The notes: generated by a model from the letters alone, not told the origin. Counted from the stretch's first letter, positions 6,372 to 15,177 are shown. The stretch: DNA of 32,344 bases from Rikenellaceae bacterium (GCA_015060065.1 SUZF01000020.1:1-32344); one strand, 5' to 3'. Program-made: numbers and translations.

Positions 6372-7244
6372 ATGAAACGGACTACATTTATACACATAGG
6401 TATCACCCTGTTGTTGGCTCTTGCCCTATGCGGATGCGGAGGTGGCAACAGCACGAACAACAGCGACAAAGAGTGCATATTTGTCTCGATTGCGCCACTG
6501 CGCCCATTGGTCGAGGCTATTACGGGAGATGACTTCGACATCGAGATTCTCGTACCGACGGGAGCCTCCCCGGAGTCTTTTGAGCCTACACCGCGACAAT
6601 TTATAACATTGAACAAGGCCCGGATGGTTATGGCTGTGGGTCTTATCGACTTCGAGCGCAACCTCCTCTCGAAAATCGAGCAGAAGGGGAAGATTATCAA
6701 CCTCTCGCAAGGTATTGAACTTATCGCCGGCAGTTGCTCGCACCACCATCACGGGCATCACTGCACACACGGCATAGACCCTCACATCTGGACCTCGCCC
6801 GTCGCCCTAAAAACTATGGCTCGCAATGCCTACGAGGCGATTGCCGCAGCGTATCCCGACTCGACGAAGTACAGCACAAACTACACACAGTTGCAATCAC
6901 AACTCGACTCGCTCGATTGCTCGGTACGCCACATCTGCGAGAATGCACGTGTACGCAGATTCGTCATCTACCACCCCGCTCTTACCTATCTCGCTCGCGA
7001 CTACGGTTTGGAGCAGATATCAATCGAACACGAAGGGAAAGAGCCGAGTGCCAAGCGGTTGGCTACGATTATCGGCATATCCCAAGCCGACAACATACGC
7101 AAGATATTCTATCAATCGACCTACCCCCGCTCGACCGTCGAGGTTATTGCCGAGGATATCGGTGCCGAGCCGGTGGAGATAGACCCTTTGGGCGAAGATA
7201 TCTTCTCGAATATTGAGGTCATGACACGTTTAATCACCGAATAA
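6372..7244 (+). CDS. Metal ABC transporter substrate-binding lipoprotein (ZnuA-like)
   Basis: The 290-residue periplasmic binding protein belongs to the zinc/manganese cluster (family A-I). A signal peptide ends in the lipobox LCGC, so Cys22 should be lipidated and the protein anchored to a membrane. VSIAPLRPLVEAITGDD begins the mature domain. Expected metal ligands include His138 in DPHIW and the His of IYHPALTYL. The usual first ligand, His in ASPHxxEP, is replaced by Glu68 (GASPESFEPTP). A His-rich loop, SHHHHGHHCTH (123-133), is typical of zinc-binding members. It lies 12 bases before the ATPase gene, which starts at 7257. Zinc is the likeliest substrate from the loop; manganese or iron cannot be excluded. 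Confidence 0.88.
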   Translation: MKRTTFIHIGITLLLALALCGCGGGNSTNNSDKECIFVSIAPLRPLVEAITGDDFDIEILVPTGASPESFEPTPRQFITLNKARMVMAVGLIDFERNLLSKIEQKGKIINLSQGIELIAGSCSHHHHGHHCTHGIDPHIWTSPVALKTMARNAYEAIAAAYPDSTKYSTNYTQLQSQLDSLDCSVRHICENARVRRFVIYHPALTYLARDYGLEQISIEHEGKEPSAKRLATIIGISQADNIRKIFYQSTYPRSTVEVIAEDIGAEPVEIDPLGEDIFSNIEVMTRLITE

Positions 7245-7256
7245 TCAACTGGTCCT

Positions 7257-8006
7257 ATGGCACTTGTAACTCTGCGCGACGTTACTGTTCGCTACGATGA
7301 TTTCACGGCTCTCGAAGGGGTCTCTCTCGATATCTTCGAAGATGATTTTCTGGGTATTATAGGGCCTAACGGTGGTGGTAAAACCACGCTAGTAAAGGCT
7401 ATTGTCGGTGCGCTACCCCACACCGGAAGCATCGAACTTTCGCCTTCGCTCTTTCGCGACCGAAGCCGTCTTATCGGATATATGCCCCAGCAGACCCGAT
7501 TCGACACTTCGTTTCCGATATCGGTACTTGAACTCGTAATGTCAGGCCTGCAATCCGAGCGAGGATTTCACTCTCGCTACGGCTCGGAGGAGCGTCATCG
7601 CGCTCTCGAACTGCTCGAAACAGCAGGCATTGCCGAGTTGGCAAAACGACAAATTGGCGAAATTTCGGGAGGTCAGTTGCAACGCGCCCTGCTCTGCCGT
7701 GCTGTTATTATCGAGCCAAAGTTGCTGATTCTCGACGAGCCTGCAAACTTTGTCGATAACCAATTCGAGAACGAACTCTACACCTTGTTGCGCAAACTCA
7801 ACGAGCGCATGGCGATTGTTATGGTATCGCACGACATCGGCACGATTACGAGTGTTGTAAAGAGCATAGTCTGCGTAAATCGTACTGTTCATCGCCATAA
7901 CTCGAATATCATTACCGAGGAGCAACTCGAAAATTACAACTGCCCGATACAGATAATTTCGCACGGAAAGGTGCCTCATACGGTACTTTGCGAGCATCAT
8001 CATTAG
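7257..8006 (+). CDS. Metal ABC transporter ATP-binding protein (ZnuC-like)
   Basis: The 249-residue ATPase powers the importer served by the preceding binding protein. Walker A is GPNGGGKTT near residue 36, the Q-loop YMPQQ near 80, the signature ISGGQLQRALLCRA near 138 (Ile in place of Leu), Walker B LLILDEPANFVD near 160, and the switch His is in VSHD near 192. The C-terminal tail HGKVPHTVLCEHHH ends in the His cluster typical of zinc/manganese ATPases. The membrane permease that normally follows is absent: the next gene is unrelated and has its own promoter. Confidence 0.9.
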   Translation: MALVTLRDVTVRYDDFTALEGVSLDIFEDDFLGIIGPNGGGKTTLVKAIVGALPHTGSIELSPSLFRDRSRLIGYMPQQTRFDTSFPISVLELVMSGLQSERGFHSRYGSEERHRALELLETAGIAELAKRQIGEISGGQLQRALLCRAVIIEPKLLILDEPANFVDNQFENELYTLLRKLNERMAIVMVSHDIGTITSVVKSIVCVNRTVHRHNSNIITEEQLENYNCPIQIISHGKVPHTVLCEHHH

Positions 8007-8066
8007 TATTTTTGTTGTGCGAGTAGGAGATTTTTGCCCTTTTTGTTAAAAAAATTGCACTGAAAG

Positions 8067-8096
8067 TTTGATTGTATGAAAGATTTATTATCTTTG
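8067..8096 (+). promoter_or_regulatory. Promoter of the small conserved protein
   Basis: TTTG (8067-8070), 18 bases, then TATCTTTG (8089-8096): a full consensus pair. The ATG follows 33 bases later at 8130. Confidence 0.8.
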
Positions 8097-8129
8097 TGAC
8101 AAGAAAAAACTCAAAAACAGATATTTTTT

Positions 8130-8411
8130 ATGGCAAATTTAAGAGATTTCAAAAAGGAGATTGACTATCGTCTCGAAGAGTTTGTATTCGATTGCGATAT
8201 GGCTATCTATTTCCAGCCCTCGAAAGAGGAGGCTATTTTTGCACTGATGCAGAAGGGTGTAGAGTTGCGCAATGAACTCTATGTAAAGGCTAATAACCCC
8301 GCCGAGCCGCACAACAAGAGTCTTGTTCGCAAGCACTTCTCGGCTCTGCGTGAGGAGATGATTGCTTCGTTCAACAAGTTGTTCGAGGAGTTGAGCGCAA
8401 ATAACGCATAG
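8130..8411 (+). CDS. Small conserved protein of unknown function
   Basis: The 93-residue protein starts MANLRDFKKEIDYRLEEFVF and looks wholly alpha-helical and soluble, with no signal peptide, transmembrane segment or metal motif. It resembles small uncharacterised proteins widespread in Bacteroidales whose N terminus reads MANLRDLKKDI or similar; I know no function for them. A consensus promoter and a strong terminator make it an independent transcription unit, which argues that it is a real, well-expressed gene. No functional link to its neighbours is apparent. Confidence 0.8.
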   Translation: MANLRDFKKEIDYRLEEFVFDCDMAIYFQPSKEEAIFALMQKGVELRNELYVKANNPAEPHNKSLVRKHFSALREEMIASFNKLFEELSANNA

Positions 8412-8429
8412 CAGTCGTTTGATAACGCA

Positions 8430-8470
8430 AAGCAAGGGCTGTCCGAATTGTCGGACAGCCCTTGTTGCTT
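8430..8470. terminator. Bidirectional terminator
   Basis: AGCAAGGGCTGTCCGA pairs with TCGGACAGCCCTTG(T)TGCT around ATTG, with one bulged base. It separates the small protein gene (+) from the OmpA-like gene (-). Confidence 0.85.
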
Positions 8471-8499
8471 ATCGGGGAGAAGAGATACGCTTAACCTCC

Positions 8500-9405
8500 T
8501 TACTCCCAATCGACATTCGATTCGTCCATCTCGACGATAATGCCTTTATGCTTATCCTCAATGATAAGGTACTCTATCTGCTTCTCGACCACCACTGGCT
8601 TATTTTGCGCCACGGGTTGCGCCTGTGCCACAGGGGCGGGGGCAGGGGTGGGAGCAGGCTTTTTAATCATCACACGCTGCTCGACGATACTGGAACGCGT
8701 GTAGTGAATCTCTATCTCCGCGCAACGAAATTCGGGCAACACACTACTTTTTAGATAGTCCCACACGGCAGGAAGTTTTGCCAGATGAGCCTCCTTCACA
8801 GCCTCGGTATGGTTGCCGTTGATAATCTCTGCCGCAGCCTTATACTCTGCCTGCGGAAGTTTATCCAGCATCGGCAGACAATCCTTCCACGTAGCCACAG
8901 CCGACGTGGTATTGACCGCCATACCCTTCATCTCCAGGCATTGCGATTGCAGATAGGCAACAAACGTAGCGGCACGCGCCTTGGCAAGTTTCAGATTGGA
9001 TGCCTCCACGCCATCGGGCGACGCCCAAGCATTGATTTTCACAGCCTTGATACGCATCAGTGTATCGCTCTTGAACTTGGCAACAAAATCTTTGAGCGAC
9101 TTCACCGCAGAACTGTTATCGGAAAATGTCTGCGACATCTGCGAAGAGTTTATCGGGAAATGGACTGCATAGTCCGCTTCCATAATATTTTTACCCTTGA
9201 CGAGATATTGGCGAACCTCGTAATTGCCATCTGTTCTCGTCGAGAGCAACACCGAATCGGGGCAAGATGCGTTGGTCGTACATACCTTGTCGGTGCAGGT
9301 TGTATTGCCTTGCGCCTTGTTGGTGGTGGCATTGTTCTGCGCCACGGCACCTGTGCCGCAGCATAATGCCAGAATAAGAGCCGAAGTGTAAAAAGTTGTT
9401 TTCAC
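8500..9405 (-). CDS. OmpA-like periplasmic or outer-membrane protein
   Basis: The 301-residue protein starts at GTG 9405 (VKTTFYTSALILALCCGTGA), which opens a clear signal peptide ending near AVAQ. After a low-complexity Asn/Thr/Cys stretch, residues about 75-155 resemble an OmpA C-terminal fold as found in Bacteroidales (VHFPINSSQMSQ, then INAWASPDG and LKLAKARAATFVAYL). The later part ends in a Pro-Ala-rich linker (PAPTPAPAPVAQAQPVAQ) and an acidic tail. The role is probably binding peptidoglycan or tethering the envelope; exact function unknown. An ATG at 9456 lies upstream of the predicted transcription start, so GTG is preferred. Confidence 0.72.
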   Translation of the reverse strand: MKTTFYTSALILALCCGTGAVAQNNATTNKAQGNTTCTDKVCTTNASCPDSVLLSTRTDGNYEVRQYLVKGKNIMEADYAVHFPINSSQMSQTFSDNSSAVKSLKDFVAKFKSDTLMRIKAVKINAWASPDGVEASNLKLAKARAATFVAYLQSQCLEMKGMAVNTTSAVATWKDCLPMLDKLPQAEYKAAAEIINGNHTEAVKEAHLAKLPAVWDYLKSSVLPEFRCAEIEIHYTRSSIVEQRVMIKKPAPTPAPAPVAQAQPVAQNKPVVVEKQIEYLIIEDKHKGIIVEMDESNVDWE

Positions 9406-9423
9406 GCTAAATGATATTTTGGT

Positions 9424-9453
9424 TAAACATAAATTCCACACTGCTTCATTCAA
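9424..9453 (-). promoter_or_regulatory. Promoter of the OmpA-like gene
   Basis: TTG (9453-9451), 19 bases, then TATGTTTA (9431-9424), one base off consensus. Transcription from it would begin downstream of ATG 9456 and so decides for the GTG start at 9405. Confidence 0.6.
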
Positions 9454-9516
9454 CAATCACGCCAAGCGTTGCATTTCCACCACATTTGGTCAGCAGAAGA
9501 ACATAGACAAAACCGT

Positions 9517-9550
9517 AAATTGATAACTCACGATTGCCAATTATCAATTT
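9517..9550. repeat. Inverted repeat upstream of argS
   Basis: AAATTGATAA (9517-9526) and TTATCAATTT (9541-9550) are perfect ten-base arms, 14 bases apart, overlapping the -33 region of the argS promoter. It could be an operator or only part of the dispersed TTATCAA-type AT-rich sequence seen also at 13999. Confidence 0.45.
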
Positions 9551-9564
9551 GTTTTGTATCTTTG
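9534..9564 (+). promoter_or_regulatory. Promoter of argS
   Basis: TTG (9534-9536), 20 bases, then TATCTTTG (9557-9564); the ATG is 31 bases downstream at 9596. Confidence 0.78.
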
Positions 9565-9595
9565 CGCGGTTATAATAGACAAAGAGGTATAAACA

Positions 9596-11371
9596 ATGAA
9601 TATCGAACAATTCCTTTATGAGGCAGTGAAGAACTCGGTCGAGGCCCTCTACGGTGCGCTTGAAGGGGAGCAACTGCAAATCCAAAAGACCCGCAAGGAG
9701 TTTGAGGGCGACTATACCCTCGTAACATTCCCCCTGCTCAAACGCAGTCGCAAGTCCCCGGAGGCTACGGCTACCGAGATTGGCGAATATATGGTCGCCA
9801 ACTGCAAGGAGGTCAGCGCATACAACGTAATCAAGGGCTTCCTGAACATTTCACTCGACAACTCGTTCTGGTCGGAGCGATTCTGTGAGGTGTGCGCCAG
9901 CGAGACATTTGGCGAAGGCGAGCCTACGGGTCGTACCATAATGATTGAGTACTCCTCGCCCAATACCAACAAGCCACTCCACCTCGGACATATCCGCAAC
10001 AACCTGCTCGGATACTCCGTAGCGCAAATATTGAAGGCTAACGGAAACAACGTCATCAAGGTAAATCTCGTGAATGACCGCGGTATTCACATCTGCAAGT
10101 CGATGCTGGCATGGAAACTCTATGGCGGTGGCGAGACTCCCGAATCGTCAGGCATGAAGGGCGACCACCTCGTTGGAAAGTACTACGTTGAGTTCGACAA
10201 GCACTACAAGGAGCAGATTCGCGACCTCGTAGCACAAGGCATGAGCGAGGAGGAGGCTAAAAAGTCGGCTCCGATTATGCTCGAAGCACAGGATATGCTG
10301 CGTAAGTGGGAGGCAAAAGAGCCGGAAGTTTATGCTCTCTGGGAGAAGATGAACGGCTGGGTCTATGATGGTTTCGATGTAACCTACAAGGCTCTCGGTG
10401 TCGATTTTGACAAGGTTTATTATGAGTCGCAGACCTATCTGCTGGGCAAGAGCCTCGTGGAGGAGGGCTTGGCAAAGGGTATCTTCTTCCGCAAGGAGGA
10501 CAACTCGGTATGGATTGACCTTGCCGAGGATGGACTCGACCAGAAGTTGCTTCTGCGTGGCGATGGCACCTCGGTCTATATGACCCAAGACCTCGGCACA
10601 GCATTCCGTCGTTTCGAGGACAATAACCTCGACGATATGATTTATGTCGTGGGCAATGAGCAGAACTACCACTTCCAAGTCTTGAAGTTGATTCTCAAAA
10701 AGTTGGGTTACGAGTGGAGCGACAACATCTACCACCTCTCGTATGGCATGGTCGAACTGCCGGAGGGCAAGATGAAGTCACGCGAGGGTACGGTTGTCGA
10801 TGCCGATGACCTGATTGCCGATATGGTTTCGACGGCTCGCGAGATGTCCGACGAACTCGGCAAACTCGACGGATGCTCGGAGGAGGAGGCTAATGCCGTA
10901 TCGACAATGGTCGGTCTGGGTGCGCTCAAATACTTCATTCTCAAAGTAGATCCCAAGAAGACGATGCTCTTCGACCCGCGCGAATCTATCGATTTCAATG
11001 GCAATACAGGCCCCTTTATTCAATATACACACGCGCGTATATGCTCTATTCTGCGCAAGGCAGAGGAGGGAGGTATCGACACTACACAACCCTGCTCGAC
11101 TCTGCTGCCCGTAGAGGTTGAGTTGATTAAGAGTCTGTGCGACTATCCGAATGTGGTGGCAGCCGCAGGCGAGGCTTTTGCTCCCTCGATAATTGCCAAC
11201 TACACTTATGAACTCGCCAAACAGTTCAACGGATACTATCATGACCACTCGATTTTGCGCGAGGAGAACAAGGCAATCTGTGCAATGCGTATTCGCTTGG
11301 CAGCCAGCGTTGCAAAGGTTATCCGCAAGTCGATGAAGTTACTCGGCATTGACGTTCCGGAACGAATGTAA
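9596..11371 (+). CDS. argS: Arginyl-tRNA synthetase
   Basis: The 591-residue class I synthetase charges tRNA-Arg in the cytoplasm. An N-terminal Add-1-type domain (about 1-110) precedes the catalytic domain, which holds the HIGH motif as HLGH (129-132, in SSPNTNKPLHLGHIRNNLLG) and a KMSK-loop equivalent KMKSREG near residue 398. The C-terminal anticodon-binding domain ends in the usual hydrophobic SMKLLGIDVPERM. Length is normal for the family. It is monocistronic, with its own promoter and terminator. Confidence 0.96.
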   Translation: MNIEQFLYEAVKNSVEALYGALEGEQLQIQKTRKEFEGDYTLVTFPLLKRSRKSPEATATEIGEYMVANCKEVSAYNVIKGFLNISLDNSFWSERFCEVCASETFGEGEPTGRTIMIEYSSPNTNKPLHLGHIRNNLLGYSVAQILKANGNNVIKVNLVNDRGIHICKSMLAWKLYGGGETPESSGMKGDHLVGKYYVEFDKHYKEQIRDLVAQGMSEEEAKKSAPIMLEAQDMLRKWEAKEPEVYALWEKMNGWVYDGFDVTYKALGVDFDKVYYESQTYLLGKSLVEEGLAKGIFFRKEDNSVWIDLAEDGLDQKLLLRGDGTSVYMTQDLGTAFRRFEDNNLDDMIYVVGNEQNYHFQVLKLILKKLGYEWSDNIYHLSYGMVELPEGKMKSREGTVVDADDLIADMVSTAREMSDELGKLDGCSEEEANAVSTMVGLGALKYFILKVDPKKTMLFDPRESIDFNGNTGPFIQYTHARICSILRKAEEGGIDTTQPCSTLLPVEVELIKSLCDYPNVVAAAGEAFAPSIIANYTYELAKQFNGYYHDHSILREENKAICAMRIRLAASVAKVIRKSMKLLGIDVPERM

Positions 11372-11418
11372 AAATATTTAGCCCACCCTTCGATGGGCGT
11401 ATGCAAAGGTTGTTTGTT

Positions 11419-11458
11419 ACGCTGTTGCGTGGTCTGTTCCGCGCAACAGCGTTTTTTA
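11419..11458 (+). terminator. Terminator of argS
   Basis: ACGCTGTTGCG and CGCAACAGCGT are perfect 11-base arms, followed by TTTTTAA on the plus strand. It lies 47 bases after the argS stop. Confidence 0.9.
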
Positions 11459-11477
11459 ATATGGATAGTCGGCAGAT

Positions 11478-11507
11478 TTTGAATTGTTGAATTGTTTTGT
11501 AACTTTG
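11478..11507 (+). promoter_or_regulatory. Promoter of the serine hydrolase gene
   Basis: TTTG (11478-11481), 18 bases, then TAACTTTG (11500-11507); the ATG is 24 bases downstream. Confidence 0.78.
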
Positions 11508-11531
11508 TATCAAAGTTAAACGGCATCGAGA

Positions 11532-12845
11532 ATGAGATACCTGATAGTTTCCGTTATAGCATTGCTGACCACACTCACAGCATCGGCACGCAAGGGCGAG
11601 GCTCTGACCTACGCCACACCGGAGAGCGTGGGGATGAATGGCGAATATCTCACCCGAACATTCGACTCGATTGCAATGCACTCCATAGCCGAGCATTGCT
11701 TTCCCGGATGTCAGATTCTGGTGGCTCGCAAGGGAAAAATCGTCTTCAACAAGAGTTACGGACACCACACCTACGAGCAAATGCGCCCCGTCGAGAATAG
11801 CCATCTCTACGACATCGCCTCCTGCACGAAGGTTATGGCGGCAACGATATCTCTGATGCGTCTTGTCGAGCAGGGCAAGTTGTCGCTCGACAAACCCTTC
11901 TCGGAATATTTCGAAGAGTTCCGCGGTACCGACAAGGAGAATTGCACCCTGCGGGAGTTTCTGACCCACCAGAGCGGATTGCGTAACATCGGTTTCGGGC
12001 GGATGTTCCTCAACGAGCAAAAAGAGATGCGCTCCGATATGTTCAGCAACACCCAAAGCGAGGAGTTCCCCTATCAATTCAGCGACACGATATTTGTCTG
12101 CAAGGATACCCACGCGAGGATGTTCAAACAGATTGCCGACCATCGGTTGGGAACAAAGAGATTGCGTTATTCGTGCCTTGCATTTCACTGCTTTCCCACC
12201 GTCATCGAGCGCATCACGGGTCGCGATTATGAGGATTTTCTCTACGAGGAGTTCTACCGCCCACTCGGCATTGAGAGGGCTATGTATTCTCCTCTGCGAC
12301 GTTTTTCGCGCGAAGAGATTGTTCCCACCGAACTCGACAACCGCTTTCGCAAGAGGTTGGTACACGGATTTGTTCATGACGAGGCATCGGCCTCGTTAGG
12401 CGGGGTGTCGGGCAATGCCGGCCTGTTTGCCAACGCCGAAAGTCTTGCGCCAATATTGCAGATGTTGGTCGATGGTGGCAAATATAACGGCATACGCTAC
12501 TTCAAGCGCAAAACCATTCGCACATGGACATCGTGCCAATTCCCCGAAAACGATAACCACCGTGCCATCGGCTTCGACCGACGTCGTCTGAACGACACCC
12601 CCTCGTCAGCAAAGCGTGGCAACAGAACTCTCTACTACGCACCTTCGGCTTCGGAGCGCAGTTTTGGGCATGCCGGCTTTACCGGCACGTTGGTCTGGGC
12701 TGACCCGAAGGAGGATTTGGTATTTGTTTTCCTCTCGAACAGAACCCACCCCACCCGCGATAACAAACCCTTTGTCGAGCAGAATCCTCGCGCAAAATGT
12801 CATGAGGCAGCATACGAATCGATTCGTCGATTCAGACAAAAATAG
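11532..12845 (+). CDS. Serine hydrolase of the class C beta-lactamase / PBP-like family
   Basis: The 437-residue secreted enzyme has a short signal peptide (MRYLIVSVIALLTTLTASA) and the beta-lactamase-related fold. The nucleophile motif SxxK is SCTK at 97-100. The second motif position is YSC at 213-215 where many members have YSN or YSD, and GHAGFTGT near residue 378 takes the place of KTG. SGNAGLFA and THQSGL are further family signatures. Members act as D-Ala-D-Ala peptidases, esterases or related hydrolases; the substrate cannot be read from sequence. In some Bacteroidetes this domain follows a GH3 glycosidase in one chain; here it stands alone. No terminator follows, and the next promoter overlaps its stop codon. 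Confidence 0.87.
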   Translation: MRYLIVSVIALLTTLTASARKGEALTYATPESVGMNGEYLTRTFDSIAMHSIAEHCFPGCQILVARKGKIVFNKSYGHHTYEQMRPVENSHLYDIASCTKVMAATISLMRLVEQGKLSLDKPFSEYFEEFRGTDKENCTLREFLTHQSGLRNIGFGRMFLNEQKEMRSDMFSNTQSEEFPYQFSDTIFVCKDTHARMFKQIADHRLGTKRLRYSCLAFHCFPTVIERITGRDYEDFLYEEFYRPLGIERAMYSPLRRFSREEIVPTELDNRFRKRLVHGFVHDEASASLGGVSGNAGLFANAESLAPILQMLVDGGKYNGIRYFKRKTIRTWTSCQFPENDNHRAIGFDRRRLNDTPSSAKRGNRTLYYAPSASERSFGHAGFTGTLVWADPKEDLVFVFLSNRTHPTRDNKPFVEQNPRAKCHEAAYESIRRFRQK

Positions 12846-12853
12846 TATCTTTG
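12846..12853 (+). promoter_or_regulatory. -7 promoter box of the dihydrouridine synthase gene
   Basis: TATCTTTG starts on the base after the hydrolase stop codon and lies 19 bases before the ATG at 12873. The -33 region is not clear. Confidence 0.6.
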
Positions 12854-12872
12854 CAGCCAAAGAACGTAAAGT

Positions 12873-13895
12873 ATGAAGATTGCCGATATAGAACTTGGAC
12901 ACGAGCCGCTGTTTTTGGCACCGATGGAGGATGTTACAGACCCTTCGTTCAGGTATATGTGCAAGAAGTTTGGCGCAGATGTGGTCTATACCGAGTTTAT
13001 CTCCTCGGATGGGCTGATTCGCGATGCGTGGAAGTCGCGAGCGAAACTCAACATCGACGATGCAGAGCGTCCCGTGGGCATCCAGATTTACGGACACCTT
13101 ATCGAGCCTATGGTCGAGGCTGCCCGCATCGCCGAGAGTGCCAATCCCGACATTATCGACATCAACTTCGGTTGTCCGATGAAGAAGATTGCAGGCCGTG
13201 GTGCCGGTTCGGGCATGATGCGCGATGTGCCGCTGATGGTCGAGATGACTCGCCAGATAGTCAATGCCGTGAAGAAGCCCGTGACGGTCAAGACACGCCT
13301 CGGCTGGGACGAGGAGTCGAAGAACATCGAGGAGATAGCCCTGCGTTTGCAGGATGTCGGCATCGCAGCCCTCACGATTCACGGACGCACACGCGCCCAA
13401 CTCTATCGTGGCGAGGCAGACTGGACACTTATCGGCAAGGTCAAGAACAACCCCGCAATCCACATCCCGATTATCGGCAATGGCGATATCGACTCCGGAG
13501 CGAAGGCTCGCGAGATGTTCGACCGCTATGGCGTGGATGGCATCATGATTGGCCGAGCGACCTATGGCCGACCGTGGATATTCCGCGAGGTCAAGCACTA
13601 CCTCCAAACGGGCGAGGTACTACCCCAACCCTCTGTTGTGGAGCGTGTAGCGATAGCCAAGGAGCATCTTGCAAAATCCATCGAGATTAAGGGCGAAAGG
13701 GTCGGCATCCTCGAAATGCGCCGCCACCTGTCGAACTACTTCAAGGGGCTGCCCAACTTCAAGGATACGCGTCTGAAACTCGTCACGCTGAACGACCCCG
13801 CAGAACTCGCAGCGGTCATCGACTCGATTGGCGACCGCTGGGGCGACTTCGACACCTCCGCACAGGTCCCTCCCCCGCTCTCGCACGATATTTAA
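12873..13895 (+). CDS. tRNA-dihydrouridine synthase (DusB-like)
   Basis: The 340-residue flavoenzyme reduces specific uridines in tRNA D-loops with NADPH. The FMN-binding TIM barrel occupies about residues 1-240: LAPMEDVTDPSFR near 15, the catalytic Cys101 in INFGCPMKKI, KTRLGW near 148, TIHGRTRAQLYRG near 168, and the phosphate-binding NGDI and GIMIGRATYGRPW. The C-terminal helical domain follows. It most resembles DusB. A Pro-rich tail (SAQVPPPLSHDI) is unusual but short. Confidence 0.92.
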   Translation: MKIADIELGHEPLFLAPMEDVTDPSFRYMCKKFGADVVYTEFISSDGLIRDAWKSRAKLNIDDAERPVGIQIYGHLIEPMVEAARIAESANPDIIDINFGCPMKKIAGRGAGSGMMRDVPLMVEMTRQIVNAVKKPVTVKTRLGWDEESKNIEEIALRLQDVGIAALTIHGRTRAQLYRGEADWTLIGKVKNNPAIHIPIIGNGDIDSGAKAREMFDRYGVDGIMIGRATYGRPWIFREVKHYLQTGEVLPQPSVVERVAIAKEHLAKSIEIKGERVGILEMRRHLSNYFKGLPNFKDTRLKLVTLNDPAELAAVIDSIGDRWGDFDTSAQVPPPLSHDI

Positions 13896-13998
13896 CTAAA
13901 ATACGACACGTAGGTCATCTGCGACACACTATTTATTGAGTTTGACGAGGCAATATACACTCTAAAACTCATATAAATATATATCGTCTGTCTCTTAA

Positions 13999-14030
13999 TT
14001 ATCAATTATCAATTGTCAATTATCAATTAT
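13999..14030. repeat. TTATCAA heptad tandem repeat
   Basis: Four and a half copies of TTATCAA (the third reads TTGTCAA) lie just upstream of, and overlapping, the obgE promoter. Single or double units recur at 9541 and near 17935. Such AT-rich tracts may act as UP-like elements or simply be dispersed filler. Confidence 0.7.
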
Positions 14031-14042
14031 TTTGTACTTTTG
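14013..14042 (+). promoter_or_regulatory. Promoter of obgE
   Basis: TTG (14013-14015, within the heptad repeat), 19 bases, then TACTTTTG (14035-14042); the ATG is 26 bases on. Confidence 0.72.
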
Positions 14043-14068
14043 TCGGTCGATAGGCAAAAGTACAAATT

Positions 14069-15085
14069 ATGGCAGGTTCGAACTTTGTAGATTACGTTAA
14101 GATTTTTGCGCGCTCCGGACATGGTGGCGCAGGCTCGGCGCACTTCCGCCGTGAGAAATTCGTCGCCTTCGGAGGCCCCGATGGTGGCGACGGTGGCAAG
14201 GGTGGCAGCATCATTCTGCAAGGCGAGAGCCAATATTGGACACTTATCCACCTCAAATACCAGCGTCACCAATTTGCCGAGGATGGCGAGTGTGGTTCGG
14301 GTGCGCGTTCGTCGGGCAAGGATGCCAAGGATATCGTCATCCCCGTACCACTCGGAACGGTTGCCAAGCAGGTATTCACCGACGAGGAGACGGGCGAGAC
14401 CTACACCGAGGTTGTGGGCGAGGTTACCGAGCAGGGCGAGCAACTCGTTCTCTTGAAGGGAGGTCGCGGAGGTCTGGGTAACTGGCACTTCAAGACCGCC
14501 ACAAATCAGGCTCCGCGCTATGCACAGCCGGGCGAGGAGGGTGCCGAGGGTACATTCATTCTCGAATTGAAGGTTTTGGCAGATGTAGGTCTTGTGGGCT
14601 TCCCCAATGCCGGCAAAAGCACTCTGCTGTCGGTCGTTTCGGCTGCCAAGCCCAAGATTGCGAACTACGCCTTTACCACTTTGGAGCCGAATCTCGGTAT
14701 CGTCGAGGCTCGCGACCACAAATCGTTCGTAATGGCGGACATCCCCGGAATTATCGAGGGTGCGCACGAAGGCAAGGGTATCGGCACACGCTTCCTGCGC
14801 CATATCGAGCGTAACTCGGTATTGTTGTTTATGATTCCTGCCGATAGCGATGATATTCAGAAGGACTACGACATTCTGCTGGGCGAACTTACGCAGTACA
14901 ACCCCGAACTCTTGGACAAGCAGCGACTGCTGGCGATTACCAAGTGCGATATGATTGATGAGGAGTTGGAGGAGCAGATGCGCCCGCTGTTGCCGAAGGA
15001 TATCCCCGCGATATTTATCTCCTCGGTCAGCGGTTACCACATCACCGAGTTGAAAGATATGCTCTGGAAGGCTCTGCACGAGTAA
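14069..15085 (+). CDS. obgE: GTPase Obg/CgtA
   Basis: The 338-residue ribosome-associated GTPase acts in large-subunit assembly and stress response. The glycine-rich Obg fold covers residues 1-170 ([21 protein letters not shown]). The G domain follows: G1 GFPNAGKS at 177-184, switch [10 protein letters not shown] at 202-210, G3 DIPG at 224-227, G4 TKCD at 291-294 and G5 SSVSG at 318-322. The G4 motif has Thr where most GTPases have Asn. The optional C-terminal OCT domain is absent, normal for Bacteroidetes. A strong hairpin terminator follows 28 bases downstream. Confidence 0.95.
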   Translation: MAGSNFVDYVKIFARSGHGGAGSAHFRREKFVAFGGPDGGDGGKGGSIILQGESQYWTLIHLKYQRHQFAEDGECGSGARSSGKDAKDIVIPVPLGTVAKQVFTDEETGETYTEVVGEVTEQGEQLVLLKGGRGGLGNWHFKTATNQAPRYAQPGEEGAEGTFILELKVLADVGLVGFPNAGKSTLLSVVSAAKPKIANYAFTTLEPNLGIVEARDHKSFVMADIPGIIEGAHEGKGIGTRFLRHIERNSVLLFMIPADSDDIQKDYDILLGELTQYNPELLDKQRLLAITKCDMIDEELEEQMRPLLPKDIPAIFISSVSGYHITELKDMLWKALHE

Positions 15086-15113
15086 TTTCGCGCAATTTTC
15101 TATCAAAACAATA

Positions 15114-15148
15114 AATCACTCTCGCGATTATGTGGGAGTGATTTTTTA
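15114..15148 (+). terminator. Terminator of obgE
   Basis: AATCACTC (15114-15121) pairs with GAGTGATT (15136-15143), followed by TTTT. Confidence 0.82.
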
Positions 15149-15177
15149 TTTTATCGGGAACAATATCCCGCAGGATG

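Noticed and set aside
11319..12377. 352-codon minus-strand ORF opposite the serine hydrolase
   Set aside because: Shadow of a well-supported gene with SxxK and other motifs on the plus strand; it also runs through the argS terminator.
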